Shown here: piece after piece, positions 12,675-24,806 of the stretch
How positions within the stretch are numbered: position 1 is the stretch's first letter
How the letters are laid out: every line of letters begins with the position of its first letter
From: Azadirachta indica
Lineage: Eukaryota; Streptophyta; Magnoliopsida; Sapindales; Meliaceae
Length of the DNA: 64,000 bases
NCBI GenBank assembly: GCA_022749755.1
Contig: CM040446.1
Location: 10,998,367 to 11,062,366, forward strand
Direction: 5' to 3'
Notes under the pieces: model-generated
The model's database searches: none
Seen by the model: the letters and a program-made list of their open reading frames with translations, nothing else
Told to the model about the DNA's origin: nothing
Position numbers and translations under genes: made by a program

Positions 12675-15600
12675 ACCTGCAGTTGTAGACTTATCATTAT
12701 TTTTTTGCTTACTGCTACTAGAAGAAGGACCTGTTACTGTTCTCTGTAAAGAAAAATTTTTTATTTTACTAATAAGTTAACAAAAAATTATACTTTGGCC
12801 ATGTTATAAGATACTTTGAAAATCAATTTAAGTATATAATTACTTACCTTATCATTAGTACAACTCCTTCGATTATGGTCTAAGATATTACAAATGCCAC
12901 ACCTTAAATTAAGTCTTCTCTTGCCCTTTGACACCTCGTGTGACTCTTTAGTTCTATTCTTTTTAAGCCTTCTAGGTTGTGTGTGCTTCTCAGGTGGTTA
13001 GATTTCAGGCTTGTCAACACTAGGCCAATTTCTTTCGTCTGGGATGGGGTGTATGATGTCAAAGTACGTTAACATATATACTTCTTTAGTCAGCGAATAA
13101 TCAACATATTCAGCTGGGTTATTATGAATATGAAAAACACATGCCAATATATGTTGGCATGGCAGACTACTTAGTTGCCATGAAAGGCATTCACCATACT
13201 TTTTCAATATATCAACCACATAATGCTTTTGCTATGAAAGGCATTCACCATACTTTTTTTACAAATCAACGACATAATGCTTAAGGTTGCCAATAACAGA
13301 TTCTACAACCTCAAACTCATGTTTACTGGCTTTGACAACTAGTAGACTGCTAGCAATTTTCCCAAGCTTAGTTAACTTCTTAGAGACTCTAGGAGGCACC
13401 TTGGTTTGCCATGCCTTAGCCTTCTCTCTCCTTCTAATCATCCTTGTCATGACCTTCACCTTATGAACTCCAATAACTTTAACACTAGCCTTTTTCTAAA
13501 CTCACTTAAAAAGCCATTCCAACTTTCTGTCATATTATTTGTAATGTCATCAGTTTTAAAAACATGATCAAAGTTATGAACAGCCCATGTTATAATATTA
13601 CTATCCACCAGCCATTGATATATATTTGCATTTATAGCCATGATTTCATCCATTTCACACTGAAAGTCATGCTTGTTTGTAGTTCTTCTAATCTTCCAAA
13701 AGTTGTCTAAGTAATTCTGATGAATGCTATTTTCGAAAGTTCGTGTATACACTCCTTGCACAAAGCCTATTTTCAGCTTGATATAACTTATGTTGTTTCC
13801 ATTAGGGCTTTTTGCCTATATGACATAATGCAAATTGTCGTATCATTCCATATCTCCATATACTCTTGAAATAGTTGAAGAAACCAAGTTTAACTATCTT
13901 AGTTTTCTCCTTAACATACAGCCACAGCTAAGGGAAAAATTCCATTATTGGCATTCACAGTGACTGCACATAGGAGCATATCTTCATATACAAATTTTAG
14001 ATGGGTACCATCAAGGCCAATGAATTTTTTACAGCCTCTCATAAACCCCACCTGTTGTGCCTTGAAGCTTATGAAAAATCTTTTGAAGAGTGTTTTTGAT
14101 CCTTATAAGTCATATTATATCTTCATTGTCCCTCCTCTATTTGCCATTTGGAGTATCGTTGTATATGCATTCAACTTTGTATATGACTTTGTGTAGTCAG
14201 ATGCAGCCATTCTTAATGCTTTATTCTTTGCACAATAAAGCTTTCTCTTTATTGTTATTATCTGAACCTCGTCCATAATTCTTCAGCCATTGCATATGTA
14301 CCAATATTAGGATTAACCTTGACAGTTGCATACAACTTTTGAGCAGCCCAAGAACTTGTTACTTTTAGATTCTTCACCACTTTATCACATCTATAATCTT
14401 CAACGTTTATAGTCTTTACCATGAATGATACTTTATCAACTACAACTGATGCATTTATTCTCCATTGACAGTTTGGTAATGCACACACAACGGTAACTCT
14501 TAATTTTTCATTTTCTATATAGTTCAAGATCACACCTTCTTGTATAGTCTACTCTCTCAAATAGGTTCTAAAAGCTTCAACTGAGCTAAAGGTCTACCTA
14601 ATCTCAAACTTCATTTACTCACCTTCTGGAGGTCCTTTATACATCCTGTGCCTCACTTCATTAGCCATTCTCTCATGCACATTTCCTTTATTGGGCTGAT
14701 CATCATCCACTGTTGCATACTCTTCACCTCTACTGCTGTAATCTGATAATTGATCATCATCTGTGCCATCTCCTGAATCTGCTAGGTAAAGATCAGCATC
14801 AGATGTAGACTTAAACTCCATGACATCTCTAATATCATTATCAGTTCATTCTATTGTGTCAACGCTCTTCACATCATCAAAACTATCATTAGCTTCACTT
14901 GTAATAGCATTATTAGGCCTATCTTTATCAATTGTACCATCATCACCACTTAGATCAGCATCACAAGTAGTTGTATCATTAGTAGGAAAAGCTGAATGGT
15001 AGGCTGCTTCAAAATCGAAATCATCATCATCCTCAACACCTAGATATGTCCTAAACTTAGAACTCTCTTTCCTACTATTTTCATATTGCTAAAACAACCT
15101 TGATGTATGTGATAGTATGTTTTCATCTACATCTTTAGGGAAGTCCTATAATTTGGTTGATGGTGGTGTGTGGTAGGATGTTTGTGGCTGATCAGGCTGC
15201 TATATATTAAATGTTAGGTTTGTATTTTGTGGTTGTTGAGTAACAGCTGCTTATGTGAATTTTGATACAGGGATTTCATCACAGGGACTTTAGCTTCAAT
15301 TGGGGTATGTTGTGTTTCTAGGCCTTGGTAGGCTTATGATGATGTGTCTAGTGTGGTAAAATGGTTTCTTGTTATTGAACATGGATTTGGATTTAGGACC
15401 GTATGATGATCTGATAAAGCACATGCAAGAGAGACCAGCTGTATCTCTTATTTCACCTCCTCGACACCTTTGGCTAGGTGCATCTCCAAGAAATCCGTAA
15501 AAATCTTGTCGTTTTCGATGTTAATAGTTTTCCTTGACCAAGGTACAATGCCAGTACACTTTAAGTTCTTATCATCAAACTTTGGCCGCTTAAACAAATC

Positions 15601-15700
15601 CCTCATCATGTCGTCTATTCATGCCACTATACTTACTCGATCCATATCATATCCACCAAGCTCATGGTCAATCCCACAGAAATGAGCAAAGATTTTAACT
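12675..15700 (-). pseudogene. MULE (MuDR-type) transposase, decayed
   Basis: Read on the minus strand from about 15,700 downward, the order of a plant MuDR transposase is visible. An N-terminal segment holds KIFAHFCGIDHELGGYDMDR. An acidic linker (14,821-14,615; GDGTDDDQLSDYSSR) follows. The MuDR DNA-binding-like domain (14,533-14,258) contains C-x4-C-x-W-R and a YRCDK block. The catalytic-region remnant (about 14,200-13,460) includes TESWNGFLSEFRK at its end. The SWIM zinc finger (13,219-12,998) reads L-S-W-Q-L-S-S-L-P-C-Q-H, followed by PIPDERNWP. A CCHC knuckle (CGICNILDHNRRSC) at about 12,882-12,841 precedes a GTAAGT donor, and a short last exon lies at about 12,745-12,675. Stops and frameshifts break nearly every block, so it is inactive. 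Confidence 0.85.
13182..13282. repeat. 54-bp tandem duplication within the transposase
   Basis: GAAAGGCATTCACCATACTT through CATAATGCTT occurs twice in a row (about 13,182-13,228 and 13,237-13,282). It duplicates the codons just before the SWIM motif and adds to the frame damage. Confidence 0.85.
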
Positions 15701-16707
15701 ATTCGCAATTGTCAAAACAAAGACATACATTACTAATATTATTATTAAACCAAACTATTGCATCTAATACTTATACCAACATTCAATGCACATGTAAACA
15801 TTACATCCATAAGTAATCACTTTACAAATGATTATTTTGGTTAACTGGTAATTGACAAAAGCAACAAAAATATAAAAATCATTTCTAATGAAAAAACAAA
15901 AATAGTTTCGGTACATACATAGAATAGTCGCATATATGTTTTCACCACAAATATTCATTCACCCTTCTTCACACACTACTATGTTTACCAACTAAAAACC
16001 TCTCTCTGTCTCTATTTTCCAACCAAATGCCCCACAAAATTTTTAAACCCCAAAACAGGGGCCTTCCAACCAATGTTTTTTCAATTGTAAATGTATACTA
16101 CTATTTGGAACAATTTATCCAAATCATGTTCTAAGACCCTCAGTTCATTTGTTATCGTGTTTACATTACAAGGGTTGTTTGTAATTTCATACCCACAACT
16201 GACTACACCTAAAAATCACAAACAGTCACCTACCACATTAGTTAGAAGCTTTATTTAATTTATTTTTGCGTAATACGTTTATAGTCATTGCAAACTAACA
16301 CCATTCAAAGCTTTAACCAACGCCTTTTGCTTCCTTTCCAGCGTCCTCTATCCCAGTACACTAAGGAGATTAAATGTACCAAAACGCTTCACGGAGTGAA
16401 GAGAGTTTTCTATCACAAATCTAGGGTTTTTTCTCGCGCAATCTAAAGGATGGTAATGCTGCGAATTTGCAATGCTCAAAGACCTATTGTAGTTGTTGAT
16501 GTTCTTGGGAACGAACAGTTTCCTATCTATGCAAGGAATTACGAGGAAAAATAAAGTAAATTATGTTTTTCTTTCTTTATCTCTCTTTCCAATAACTGCG
16601 CTTTGTTATTTCCACATTAGAAGTCTGTCACCCCTGTCGCCCACATCAGCCTTCCCTATTTAAATGTCCTTTTTGTCTTTAAAAATTTGATTTTTATTGT
16701 TATTTAA
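15701..16707. other. Non-coding 3' part of the MULE
   Basis: Inside the element between the transposase relic and the right inverted repeat no protein motif is seen. For a minus-strand transposase this would be the promoter and leader side. Confidence 0.5.
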
Positions 16708-16796
16708 CTGACGGTGAGGTGGCCTTTGTTTATTTTCGTCTAGCAAGGGGGAAATTATGTGACTGGAAATTGAATATGGGAACTTGTTGTTTGCTC
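16708..16796 (-). repeat. Right terminal inverted repeat of the MULE
   Basis: Reverse complement starts GAGCAAACAACAAGTTCCC and includes GCTAGACGAAAATAAACAAA. It pairs with 10,790-10,878 and is followed directly by the 9-bp TTCATAAAA duplication. Confidence 0.9.
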
Positions 16797-16805
16797 TTCA
16801 TAAAA
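16797..16805. repeat. Right target-site duplication of the MULE
   Basis: TTCATAAAA, identical to 10,781-10,789. Confidence 0.9.
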
Positions 16806-18397
16806 TTTGTATTTCTACATGCATTATGTTTTACCCAAACATTTCGAACTCAATCATCGCATTTTAGGGCTATGCCTATATATATATATATATATATAAG
16901 ATTAGAACATGTTGTCCATATATATATAACAAGCTGAACTTAATTCTATTGAGCTATAAATATATATATATTAATTGCAAAATATAGATAATTAGATTGA
17001 AAATTAATAAACATTATTTGATAACCGTTTGCATAAACGTAACTGCTACAAAATTTCTTAAAGCAAAGTAGTAAACATATTAAGAATATATAATGGTATC
17101 GGTTATGAGATGTTGGGTGTTTCGAGTCCTTCCCAATTAATTATTGAGATAAATTCGGAATATTCAAGTTCTAGAATGATAAAAATAGCAATGCTTGCTG
17201 CTTGCTTCATTTATTAATGATCGCACGTCCTCGATCGCACGTGTCAATAGACCTTTCTCTTCTTAAAATAAAAATAGAAGGAAAAAAAATCGAAGTTACT
17301 CTATTTTAAAGTTTAAAAATGATCTGTGTTTCATGGAGATTAATTTGTCACTCACCATTAATATCTGTTGATTTGAAGTGATTAATTAGTGCCATTTTTT
17401 GAAGATGTATTTTAGATTAAGATGTGTTTTTTTTTTTTATAGATAAATAAGGATTAATTTTATAACATCTTAATACGTTTTCACAATATTAATTCACACC
17501 TAATGTTTAAAATTCGTATTGAATATATTTCAAAACATTGTGTGTGAATCAAATATTATTATATTCAATCGAATATTATCAAAACATAATGAGGGTAATA
17601 TAAAATTAATCCCCATAAATAATTACATATTGAAGTGTATGGGGTGCTTTCGGATAAAATATATGTTAATGGGATAGAATACAATTGTCTGTATTAAAAC
17701 AATTAATAAATGCACACATGTATTTGTGTACACACACACATATATATATTTATATATGTACACACACACGCACAATTAATTAGCGTTTTCACGTGACGCA
17801 GAACTTGAAGGATACAATTATCCATATAATTAATTAAGAAGTAACGTTCACTATAATAGAAATTTTTGTTTAATTTAATTAATATTTTATTCATTGTATG
17901 TTAGTGAAATGAACATGCTTGGAAAAGTCTGATCGATCGTCTTGATCCTTTTCACACACAAATACATATAATTGGTGACTAATTAATTAATGTATTTAAT
18001 AAATAGGGATTTTAGACCTTGTAGTAATTAATTAACTACTTAATTTAATTAATCAAGAGACTTAAAATGATAAATAAATAAATGAAATGAACGTTCAAGC
18101 ATGCATGGGACAGGCTCCATCTTTATAGAGATTTAGTTTCATTATTTATTTATTTAATTATGTTTGTGAATTTAATTAATGAACGTGTCTAGCATGTGAA
18201 TGCATGACTCTTGTGAATATTTTTAATTAATTAATAGCTGGCTAGACTAATAATTAATTAAGTACCTATGCTAACTCTCAACAGTCACCTCTATGTATAT
18301 ATATAAATATATAAGGATAGCCATTTCGATACGTATCTTCCTAATTAATTTACATCAAATAGTATTCATCATATATCCCCTCTCAAAATCAATAGAA
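16806..18397. other. Intergenic / protease upstream region
   Basis: AT-rich, no gene recognised. It holds a (TA)n run near 16,877-16,897 and a (CA)n/(TA)n patch at 17,730-17,772. Many TTAATTAA-type blocks occur between 17,770 and 18,270. A TATA-like stretch (TATATATAAATATATAAGG) at about 18,297-18,315 lies roughly 85-100 bp before the protease start codon and is a candidate TATA box. Confidence 0.5.
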
Positions 18398-19715
18398 ATG
18401 GCAGTGCCAGTAGTACTGTTTTCTCTTCAACATTCTACATTCTTGTTTCTCTCTTTGTTCTTATTCGTATACTCTACTACTACTGTTGCTACTCTTGCTG
18501 CTGCTTCTCATGATGATTTCTCAATTTTGAATTATTCACCTCATGAGCACTCGAGTTTCGTGGATAACGACTATAATCGCTTTCTTTTATGGATGTTCGA
18601 ACATGGCAAAAATTACAAAACCGAGCAAGAGATGATGTCTAGATTTAATACATTCGTAGACAACTACAACTACATTGAGGAGAGGAACAAAATCATTAGC
18701 GGCTTTCGGCTTGGTCTGAATGAGTTTGCAGATCTGACCCATGATGAGTTCAGGAAAAAGTATTCAAAAGCGACAGCTGCTGATGAACAAGTATTCTCAA
18801 TCGAAAACAAGCAGCAGCAACAACAGCTTTCTGATGAATTATTTATGTATGAAACTGTGGGGGTATTGCCAAAGTCTGTTGATTGGAGAAAGAGAGGAGC
18901 AGTGACTGAGGTCAAGAACCAACGTCCAACTCAGTGTGATAGCGGTTGGGCATTTTCAGCTGTTGCAGCCATAGAAGGCATCAATCAAATCGTCACAGGA
19001 AACCTAATTTCGTTGTCCTCCCAGCAATTGATTGACTGCAATGATCGCACTCGTAACAACAACAACGGCTGCAAAGGAGGAACCTCTGTTAATCAAGCAT
19101 TTTCTGATATCCTCGCCAGTGGAGGAATCCATAAGGATCAAGACTACCCATATTTTGGAATGGAGCTCGGACAATGCGTGAAACCGGTATGTAAATGAAT
19201 ACATATACATATATACTTAATCAATTACAATCCTATGTGTTATTTACTTGGTTTAATTAATAATTTATCATTCATTTTAGAGAGGAGAGGTAGTGAGAAT
19301 TGATAGTTATCAAGAAGTGCCGCAAAAGAATGAAAGAAGCTTCTTGCAAGCATTGGCTAATCAGCCTGTTAGTGTATTAATCGATTTTTCTAACAGGGAA
19401 TTCCAATTTTATAAGGAGGTATGTTGCATACAATTTAATTAATTAATTAATTAGAAAATACATACATTATTTATTAACATAATCTGGTTGTAATTGCAGG
19501 GTGTATACAATGTTGCATGTGGAACCTTGTACGACCATGCAATGACAGCAGTTGGGTATGGATCAACATTCAATTCAGATTATATAATATTGAAGAACTC
19601 AATGGGAACCAGTTGGGGAGAAGGAGGATACATAAGGATGAAGAGAATCAAAGGTAAAGCAGAAGGGCTATGTGGTATCTACATGAAGGCTTCATTCCCA
19701 GTCAAAAAGAATTAA
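18398..19715 (+). CDS. Papain-like cysteine protease, SAG39-type, active-site Cys replaced
   Basis: Three exons (18,398-19,186; 19,281-19,418; 19,500-19,715) with GT-AG introns join in frame to 380 residues. The start is the ATG at 18,398, because it is followed by a hydrophobic signal peptide ([12 protein letters not shown]); the frame is open further upstream but without signal character. The I29 propeptide has the ERFNIN motif (E-x3-R-x3-F-x2-N-x3-I-x3-N, about residues 80-105). The mature C1A domain begins [19 protein letters not shown]. The active-site segment reads [11 protein letters not shown] where the family has CGSCWAFS, so the nucleophile Cys is Gly (codon GGT). Two extra residues follow the oxyanion Gln. 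His ([15 protein letters not shown]), Asn (KNSMGTSWG), GCKGG and the disulphide cysteines remain. Family members are vacuolar or secreted, senescence-linked proteases. This one should not cleave by the normal mechanism. It is either a pseudoenzyme or an early pseudogene. Confidence 0.9.
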
Positions 19716-21469
19716 TTGCAGTACTCAATCTGACTGGGATTCCCTAATTTTCATTTCTAGCTAATTTCCCTTTAAATAATTCCTAGCTAGCTAGCTACTT
19801 TAATAACAAAATTATCATATCATGTGCTTGATCGTCATCTTCAACTCGATCGATCAATAATAAATAAATAAGGAACGCCTGCATGCATGTTTAATTTTAT
19901 CATGTTAATTTGTGTCCAATTATTATTATTATCATTATTTGTTGTATTATATATGATCAGAAAGGCTACATCATTCTTCTTTTAGTGTTATTGATCGATC
20001 TTACGTAATTAAACTTTGGCCAATGTTCAAACAATTCAATTGATCACGTAAGATTTTTCTGATTATATATTTGCATCAATTTGAATATCTCGAAACAAAT
20101 TAATTAAAATTAAAGAACAATGTGTATATTAATATAAGAATGGATGAGTTTATATATACATATATATCTATATTTATATATGAATATGCATAGAAGAATA
20201 TATTTATTAGGATCAAGGTGGACGTAAGTAGATAGGCTATGTAGGTTTCAATGTATGTATAATTTTCTTGTAACGTCATTAATTGTTGAAGGGCAATTAG
20301 CTATCACAAAGCATATGTTGTTTTAGATTCTTTTCTAATTTTTCTCTAGTCAATATAATTTAGTGATATTTCCTGGTTTTAGTGTGTCTATAAGATGTCG
20401 ATTAGTTAAGAATATATTTGCATTGAGGGACAGGAGTTAAAAAATCTTAAAAGTTAAAATTAAATTTTACAAAAATTCAAGTCCAAGCCTACAATTTAGA
20501 TATTGATTAGATTAGACTGAATCAAATTGGTCCAATTTAGAATGGTCCGAAACTATTTCTTTCCATTCAGTTTAAGGATGTACTTGATTAATTCAAGTGT
20601 TTATTCACGAGAATTAAAAAGTTAAAATTAAAATTTTTTAATTTATTATTTTAATAAAAAATTTAGGAAAAAATATTACTATCAAAAAATTTTAACAATA
20701 AGTTGAACCAAATTCATAGAGTAAAATATTTCTAATTCTTTTGTTTTACTTTGTTAATAATAATTTGATATTTTTAATTATCAAAAAAATTAAATGAAAC
20801 ATTTTTAATATTTTATTTTTATATGAATATATCTATTTTAAAAAATTACATTGCATTCGTATATATTTTTTTAAGAAAAATTATGAAATTTTGTAATTAA
20901 TATAAACAAAAAAATATAAAAATAAATATATATTAAATTGATTACAGAAAAAAAAATAAAAAAATTCTGTTTTGTCCTTGTGAATTTTGATGTTTCTTTA
21001 TAATTATTTGAAGTAATAATAAATCTATTTTAGTATTATAATTTTTAAATTCTAATAAAATAATTTTAATTACAAATATACTTATTTTCTTTTAAAAATT
21101 AATATTAAAAAATTTCAAAAAAATATATTTAACTTTTTACATATAATTATTATTATTTAATAATAAGTCAATAATTTAAAAAAATAATGACAACACAATT
21201 CAATAGCATTACCGAAATAAGCCAAAAAATATAAAAAATAAATCCATCAACAACTCCAACAAACCCACAAACAAAAGCAAAAGCTCAGTTTAGGAACATA
21301 AAACAAGCCAAGAAAATGATAAATAAAAAAATATAATTCAAGAAAAGATATAGATTAAGAAGATTAAGAAGAAATGTACCGGTTCAGGAACAAAACAAGC
21401 CAAGTAAACGACAAATTAAAAATAAAAATCGTTCAAAAAGAAATAAAATTAGAATATTAAGAAATGTAC
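19716..21469. other. Intergenic, protease 3' flank and AT-rich repeats
   Basis: No gene recognised. The first ~250 bp is the likely 3' UTR of the protease. From about 20,450 the sequence is repeat-like. An imperfect direct repeat occurs at about 21,291-21,383 and 21,387-21,473; both copies start AGGAACA..AAACAAGCCAAG and end AAGAAATGTACCG. Confidence 0.5.
20590..21180. repeat. Dispersed AT-rich repeat, also present near 49.2-49.9 kb
   Basis: The stretch with AACAATAAGTTGAACCAAA, TAATAATTTGATATTTTTAA and ATATATCTATTTTAAAAAATTA is similar in order and spacing to 49,290-49,480 (ACAATGAGTTGAATCAAA, GTAATAATTTGATATTTAA, ATATATCTATTTACAAAATT). This marks a shared repeat family; the second copy is the centre of a foldback element. 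Confidence 0.6.
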
Positions 21470-21699
21470 CGATCGAAAGGAAAATCCAGATACAAAAAAA
21501 ACCCAATCAATGACAATGCAAGGAAAGAAATCGGGTTGAACTCGAATGCTTTCCTGTGATGTTGTGGTGCAAGGTTTTTTTTCATTCAGTAACACTGCAA
21601 GGAATGGGTTAGGTCTCAAGTGAGAGGCAGCATGGAGTAGAGGGACAAGGCGACAGGCAGTTGTGCAAATGAACTTAGGTCAATTTATGGTCTCTTTTC

Positions 21700-22912
21700 T
21701 TTAGTTTTAATTAACGTTTGTTTTTTTTAGTTTTTGTATTTAAGAAATTAATTATAGTTTAAAAATATATAAAAAAAAAAATACAATTAACAAACTTTAT
21801 CAAAGAACAACTTATAAAATCCCATCATTGGTCAGCTTTTTAAACGAGGATGGGTCAGCTCGATTCTCCGATTTTCTTCAAAACTCCCCCATCCTACTTT
21901 CGAGCGAGTCAAGGCTCATTCATCTCGTCTTGGCGAAGAAATTTGTCATCCTTAAATGACAAGGCTAAATTGTTATAATTAAAAAAATTATATACTACTT
22001 TATTACTTTGTTAATATTTTTAAATAAAAATAATAATAATAATAATTTAACTAATCAACTGAGATGTATATGAGTTGAGGGAATATTTATCTATTTTTTT
22101 TTAAGCTTGAGAAAATATCCGTGAAACCCCAAAGCTCTAAGAGTTATTGTCATTTTCCCGATCTTTCAAACTGCATATATCAATTCCCTAAATTATGTTT
22201 TATTTTGTAAATACACTTTCTATTGAAATTTTTCCTTGAAACAACATATAATTAAAATAAAAAAAAAAAAGGACCCTTGAGTTCTCATCAAACAATAATA
22301 TAATTTAAAATTCCATTTTTTGTTTTGGTGAAACAGGATATATAGAGGATTGGACCCTTTCAGAGTTTGTTTAATGTTAAAGCCAGTTCAACCTCACGTA
22401 CACTTCCACCAGAAACAACTTCCACGGTGCTTTGCCAAATGGAATTATATAAATAATCAAATTATCGTTAAGGGTACAATAAATAAATCATTCATGCAAC
22501 AGTAATAGGACTAAGGATTCTTAATCAAATTATCGTTAAGGGTAAAAATAAATAAATCAAACACTCGCCTTCACCAAGCCAAAAACTGGGTAGCAACGCA
22601 TCAGCTATTAAATAATCTGAATTTATGTTTACCGGGTAAACCACGGCAAACCCTTATTATCTACGTACATTCACGTCATGCGTATAGATATTCATCACAA
22701 AAAGTTTGATAAGACCATATTCCCACTGTGACTTTAAAACAAAAACAATATATTATTACATATTAAATATAAGTATAAATAGAAACCGTTGCTATACAAA
22801 CTGAGAATGCATGTAAAATATTTTTACCACTTATTCTTCTTTATAAGCTGATTTAAGCCTCAAACTTAATTATACTATCTAATTAATTAGAAATCTTAAT
22901 ATACTCTCTTAA
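21700..22912. other. 3' flank of oxidase copy A
   Basis: No coding sequence. It is clearly alignable with 33,200-34,496 downstream of copy B, including CATTCACGTCATGCGTATA and ACAAACTGAGAATGCATGTA blocks, so it belongs to the duplicated unit. Confidence 0.7.
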
Positions 22913-24274
22913 TTAATTCATTTGCTTCGGAAGCCAGTCAGAGACTGCAGTGAGGGTATTAATATCGGCTCGATAATGTTTCTGAGTAAATTCCAGCAAA
23001 TTGCGCCATGTGAAATCCGGATACAACCTTGGGTTTTCAGCGTCAATCAAACCAGTTGGAGGTGTCACAACCTTGTCCATCTTTGGACAAAGAAAGAAAG
23101 CAAGTGATTTCCTCGCCTTTGTACTATTTACCACTGCTCTGCCCAAGCAACTCTTGTATATCCCATTTGTTAGAGCCTATATACACACCACATCATCAAT
23201 TAATCAAAAGCTGATGCTCAAGCTCAAGCATTGTTAAATTATAACTATATATTATATATATGTGTGCGTTACGTACCATTAATGTGTCGCCAATGTTTAC
23301 AACGAAGGCTTCTGGGTTGGAACGAACGAACTGCCATTGTTCATCCACATACACTTGAAGGCCTCCCACTTGATCTTGATGAAGGATTGTTAAGGATGTT
23401 GGATCGCAGTGAGGTCCAGTTCCAAGAGCCAAGTCGGGTTTTTGGCACGGCGGATAGTAATTCAATCTCATTATCGAATCATTATCTTTAAAGAATTCTC
23501 TGAAATATTCTCGGCCGACTCCTAAACTTGCTCCAAACAGTTCCATGATCTCAAGGGACAGATTGCTCGTGGCCCACAGTACTCTTGATACAGTGCCCTA
23601 CGTACCCATTCAATTTAATTAATTAAGCTGGTTATTAGTCATGCTAGCTAGATATAATAATTAACTGTGCTACCTATATATATATATATGTTAACTACTT
23701 ACCCAAATTCTCTGAAATCTTCACCCATTTTGTTCACGACGTAATGTTCCACGGCATCGGAGGACTGTGCGTCAGTACAATATCGAAAGGAAAATGTTTC
23801 CTTCCACGGAAGCTTAGAAGAAAACCTACCAGTGAAGCTACTTGCATATCCACAATGATCTGCTAATTTTCGCTGAGCCTTTTGTTTCTCAGAATGTGGC
23901 AAACCGAAGAAAAAATCCATGTACTCGTGAGCCTTGGTTATAAGCTTTTGATCAATACCATGATTTACAACAAGAAAGAACCCGTGTTTCCTGCAAGCCT
24001 CATTGACAAGCTGTGTTGTTTTTGCAACGGCAAGGGGATCTCCGGAGAGGAAACTCCGCAAGTCAATAGGAGGAATCACAAGTTCGGGGGGATCAACGCT
24101 TGGCTTTTCATGGTCAGGCCATATGAACTCTGATGGTATGCTGGATTCAAACTGAAGACGTGATGCGTCAAAAACTAAAGCCTGCCCATTTTCGTTGTTC
24201 CTTCTTGTTGACATTGCCATATTGCTTGAATTATCAATTGCAGGGAAGAGATGTGGGTAATGACAGTAAACCAT
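22913..24274 (-). pseudogene. Gibberellin 20-oxidase copy A, inactivated
   Basis: The exon layout equals copy B: exon 1 24,274-23,703, exon 2 23,597-23,277, exon 3 23,176-22,913. Exon 1 is open and carries the LPWKET signature. Exon 2 is 321 bp instead of 322: near 23,574 copy B has one extra base (CTCATGGCCTCACAG against CTCGTGGCCCACAG on the plus strand), so copy A shifts frame between the EYC and NLSLE segments. Downstream NYYPPCQKP and GPHCDP (first Fe-binding His and Asp) remain readable. In exon 3 the second Fe-binding His of CLHRAVVNS is Gly ([11 protein letters not shown] for CAC). Two independent lesions hit an enzyme of the iron/2-oxoglutarate dioxygenase family, so a working protein is very unlikely. 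Splice sites still look good, so transcription is possible. Confidence 0.88.
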
Positions 24275-24806
24275 GGAGGAAGAGAGTTGTAAAGGCGAGG
24301 CCGTTCGCTGGCGAAGTTTCTGAACGGATATATCTGAGTCTTGTTTCAATGTTGTTGGTTTCGTTTAGGTTTAATTTTGGCGTTAAGAGAGTAGATTAGA
24401 TTAGCTGCTAAAACTGAAAACATACAAGTAAAAATTAGCGGAATTTATAAGAGTTGGCGGTGTAAGAATTTGTTAATTCCTTTTTATTTGTTTTTAAATG
24501 AATGATCCTCACGGAAACCCTCGCCTCAAGAGGAAATTAATGAAAATGACCAATATTTGGGATGAATTTTTAATAATACCTAATATTTAAAATTTATTTT
24601 AAAAATGACTTAAATTTTTTTAAAAGAAAATATCTCTATTTGAAAGTATATTTTGATCATTTTTAAAAAAATTTTATGAGAATATTTTAATTCAAATGAA
24701 TCATTTTTTAAATATATTTTAAATAATAATTATTTTAAAAAATTAAATTTCTAATTTGATTACTGTTGCAAATCTCCCCTCAATCAAAGAGAAATAAGGA
24801 AGGGTT
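24275..24806. other. 5' flank of oxidase copy A
   Basis: The part up to about 24,480 aligns with the copy B upstream region (35,867-36,075). Beyond that comes AT-rich DNA leading into a foldback element. Confidence 0.6.

Larger units (their letters stand above)
10790..16796 (-). mobile_element. Mutator-like element (MULE), complete ends, decayed genes
   Basis: This is a 6,007-bp DNA transposon defined by its ends. The first 89 bp (10,790-10,878) pair with the reverse complement of the last 89 bp (16,708-16,796) without gaps, at about 65 of 89 positions. The identical 9-mer TTCATAAAA lies immediately outside both ends (10,781-10,789 and 16,797-16,805), the target-duplication length typical of Mutator. 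Inside are a minus-strand MuDR-type transposase with SWIM and zinc-knuckle motifs, and a plus-strand GRF zinc-finger frame. Both reading frames carry stops, so this copy cannot encode transposase now. The left ~600 bp and right ~1 kb beyond the genes are non-coding. Confidence 0.92.

Noticed and set aside
15470..15685. Plus-strand open frame of 71 codons
   Set aside because: Shadow of the transposase N-terminus, which reads sensibly on the minus strand (KIFAHFCGID).
16719..16937. 72-codon plus-strand open frame at the right edge of the MULE
   Set aside because: It runs across the terminal inverted repeat, the target duplication and a (TA)n tract, so it is chance.
18670..18915. Minus-strand open frame inside the protease exon
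   Set aside because: Antisense shadow of exon 1; contains poly-Cys from the CAG repeat.
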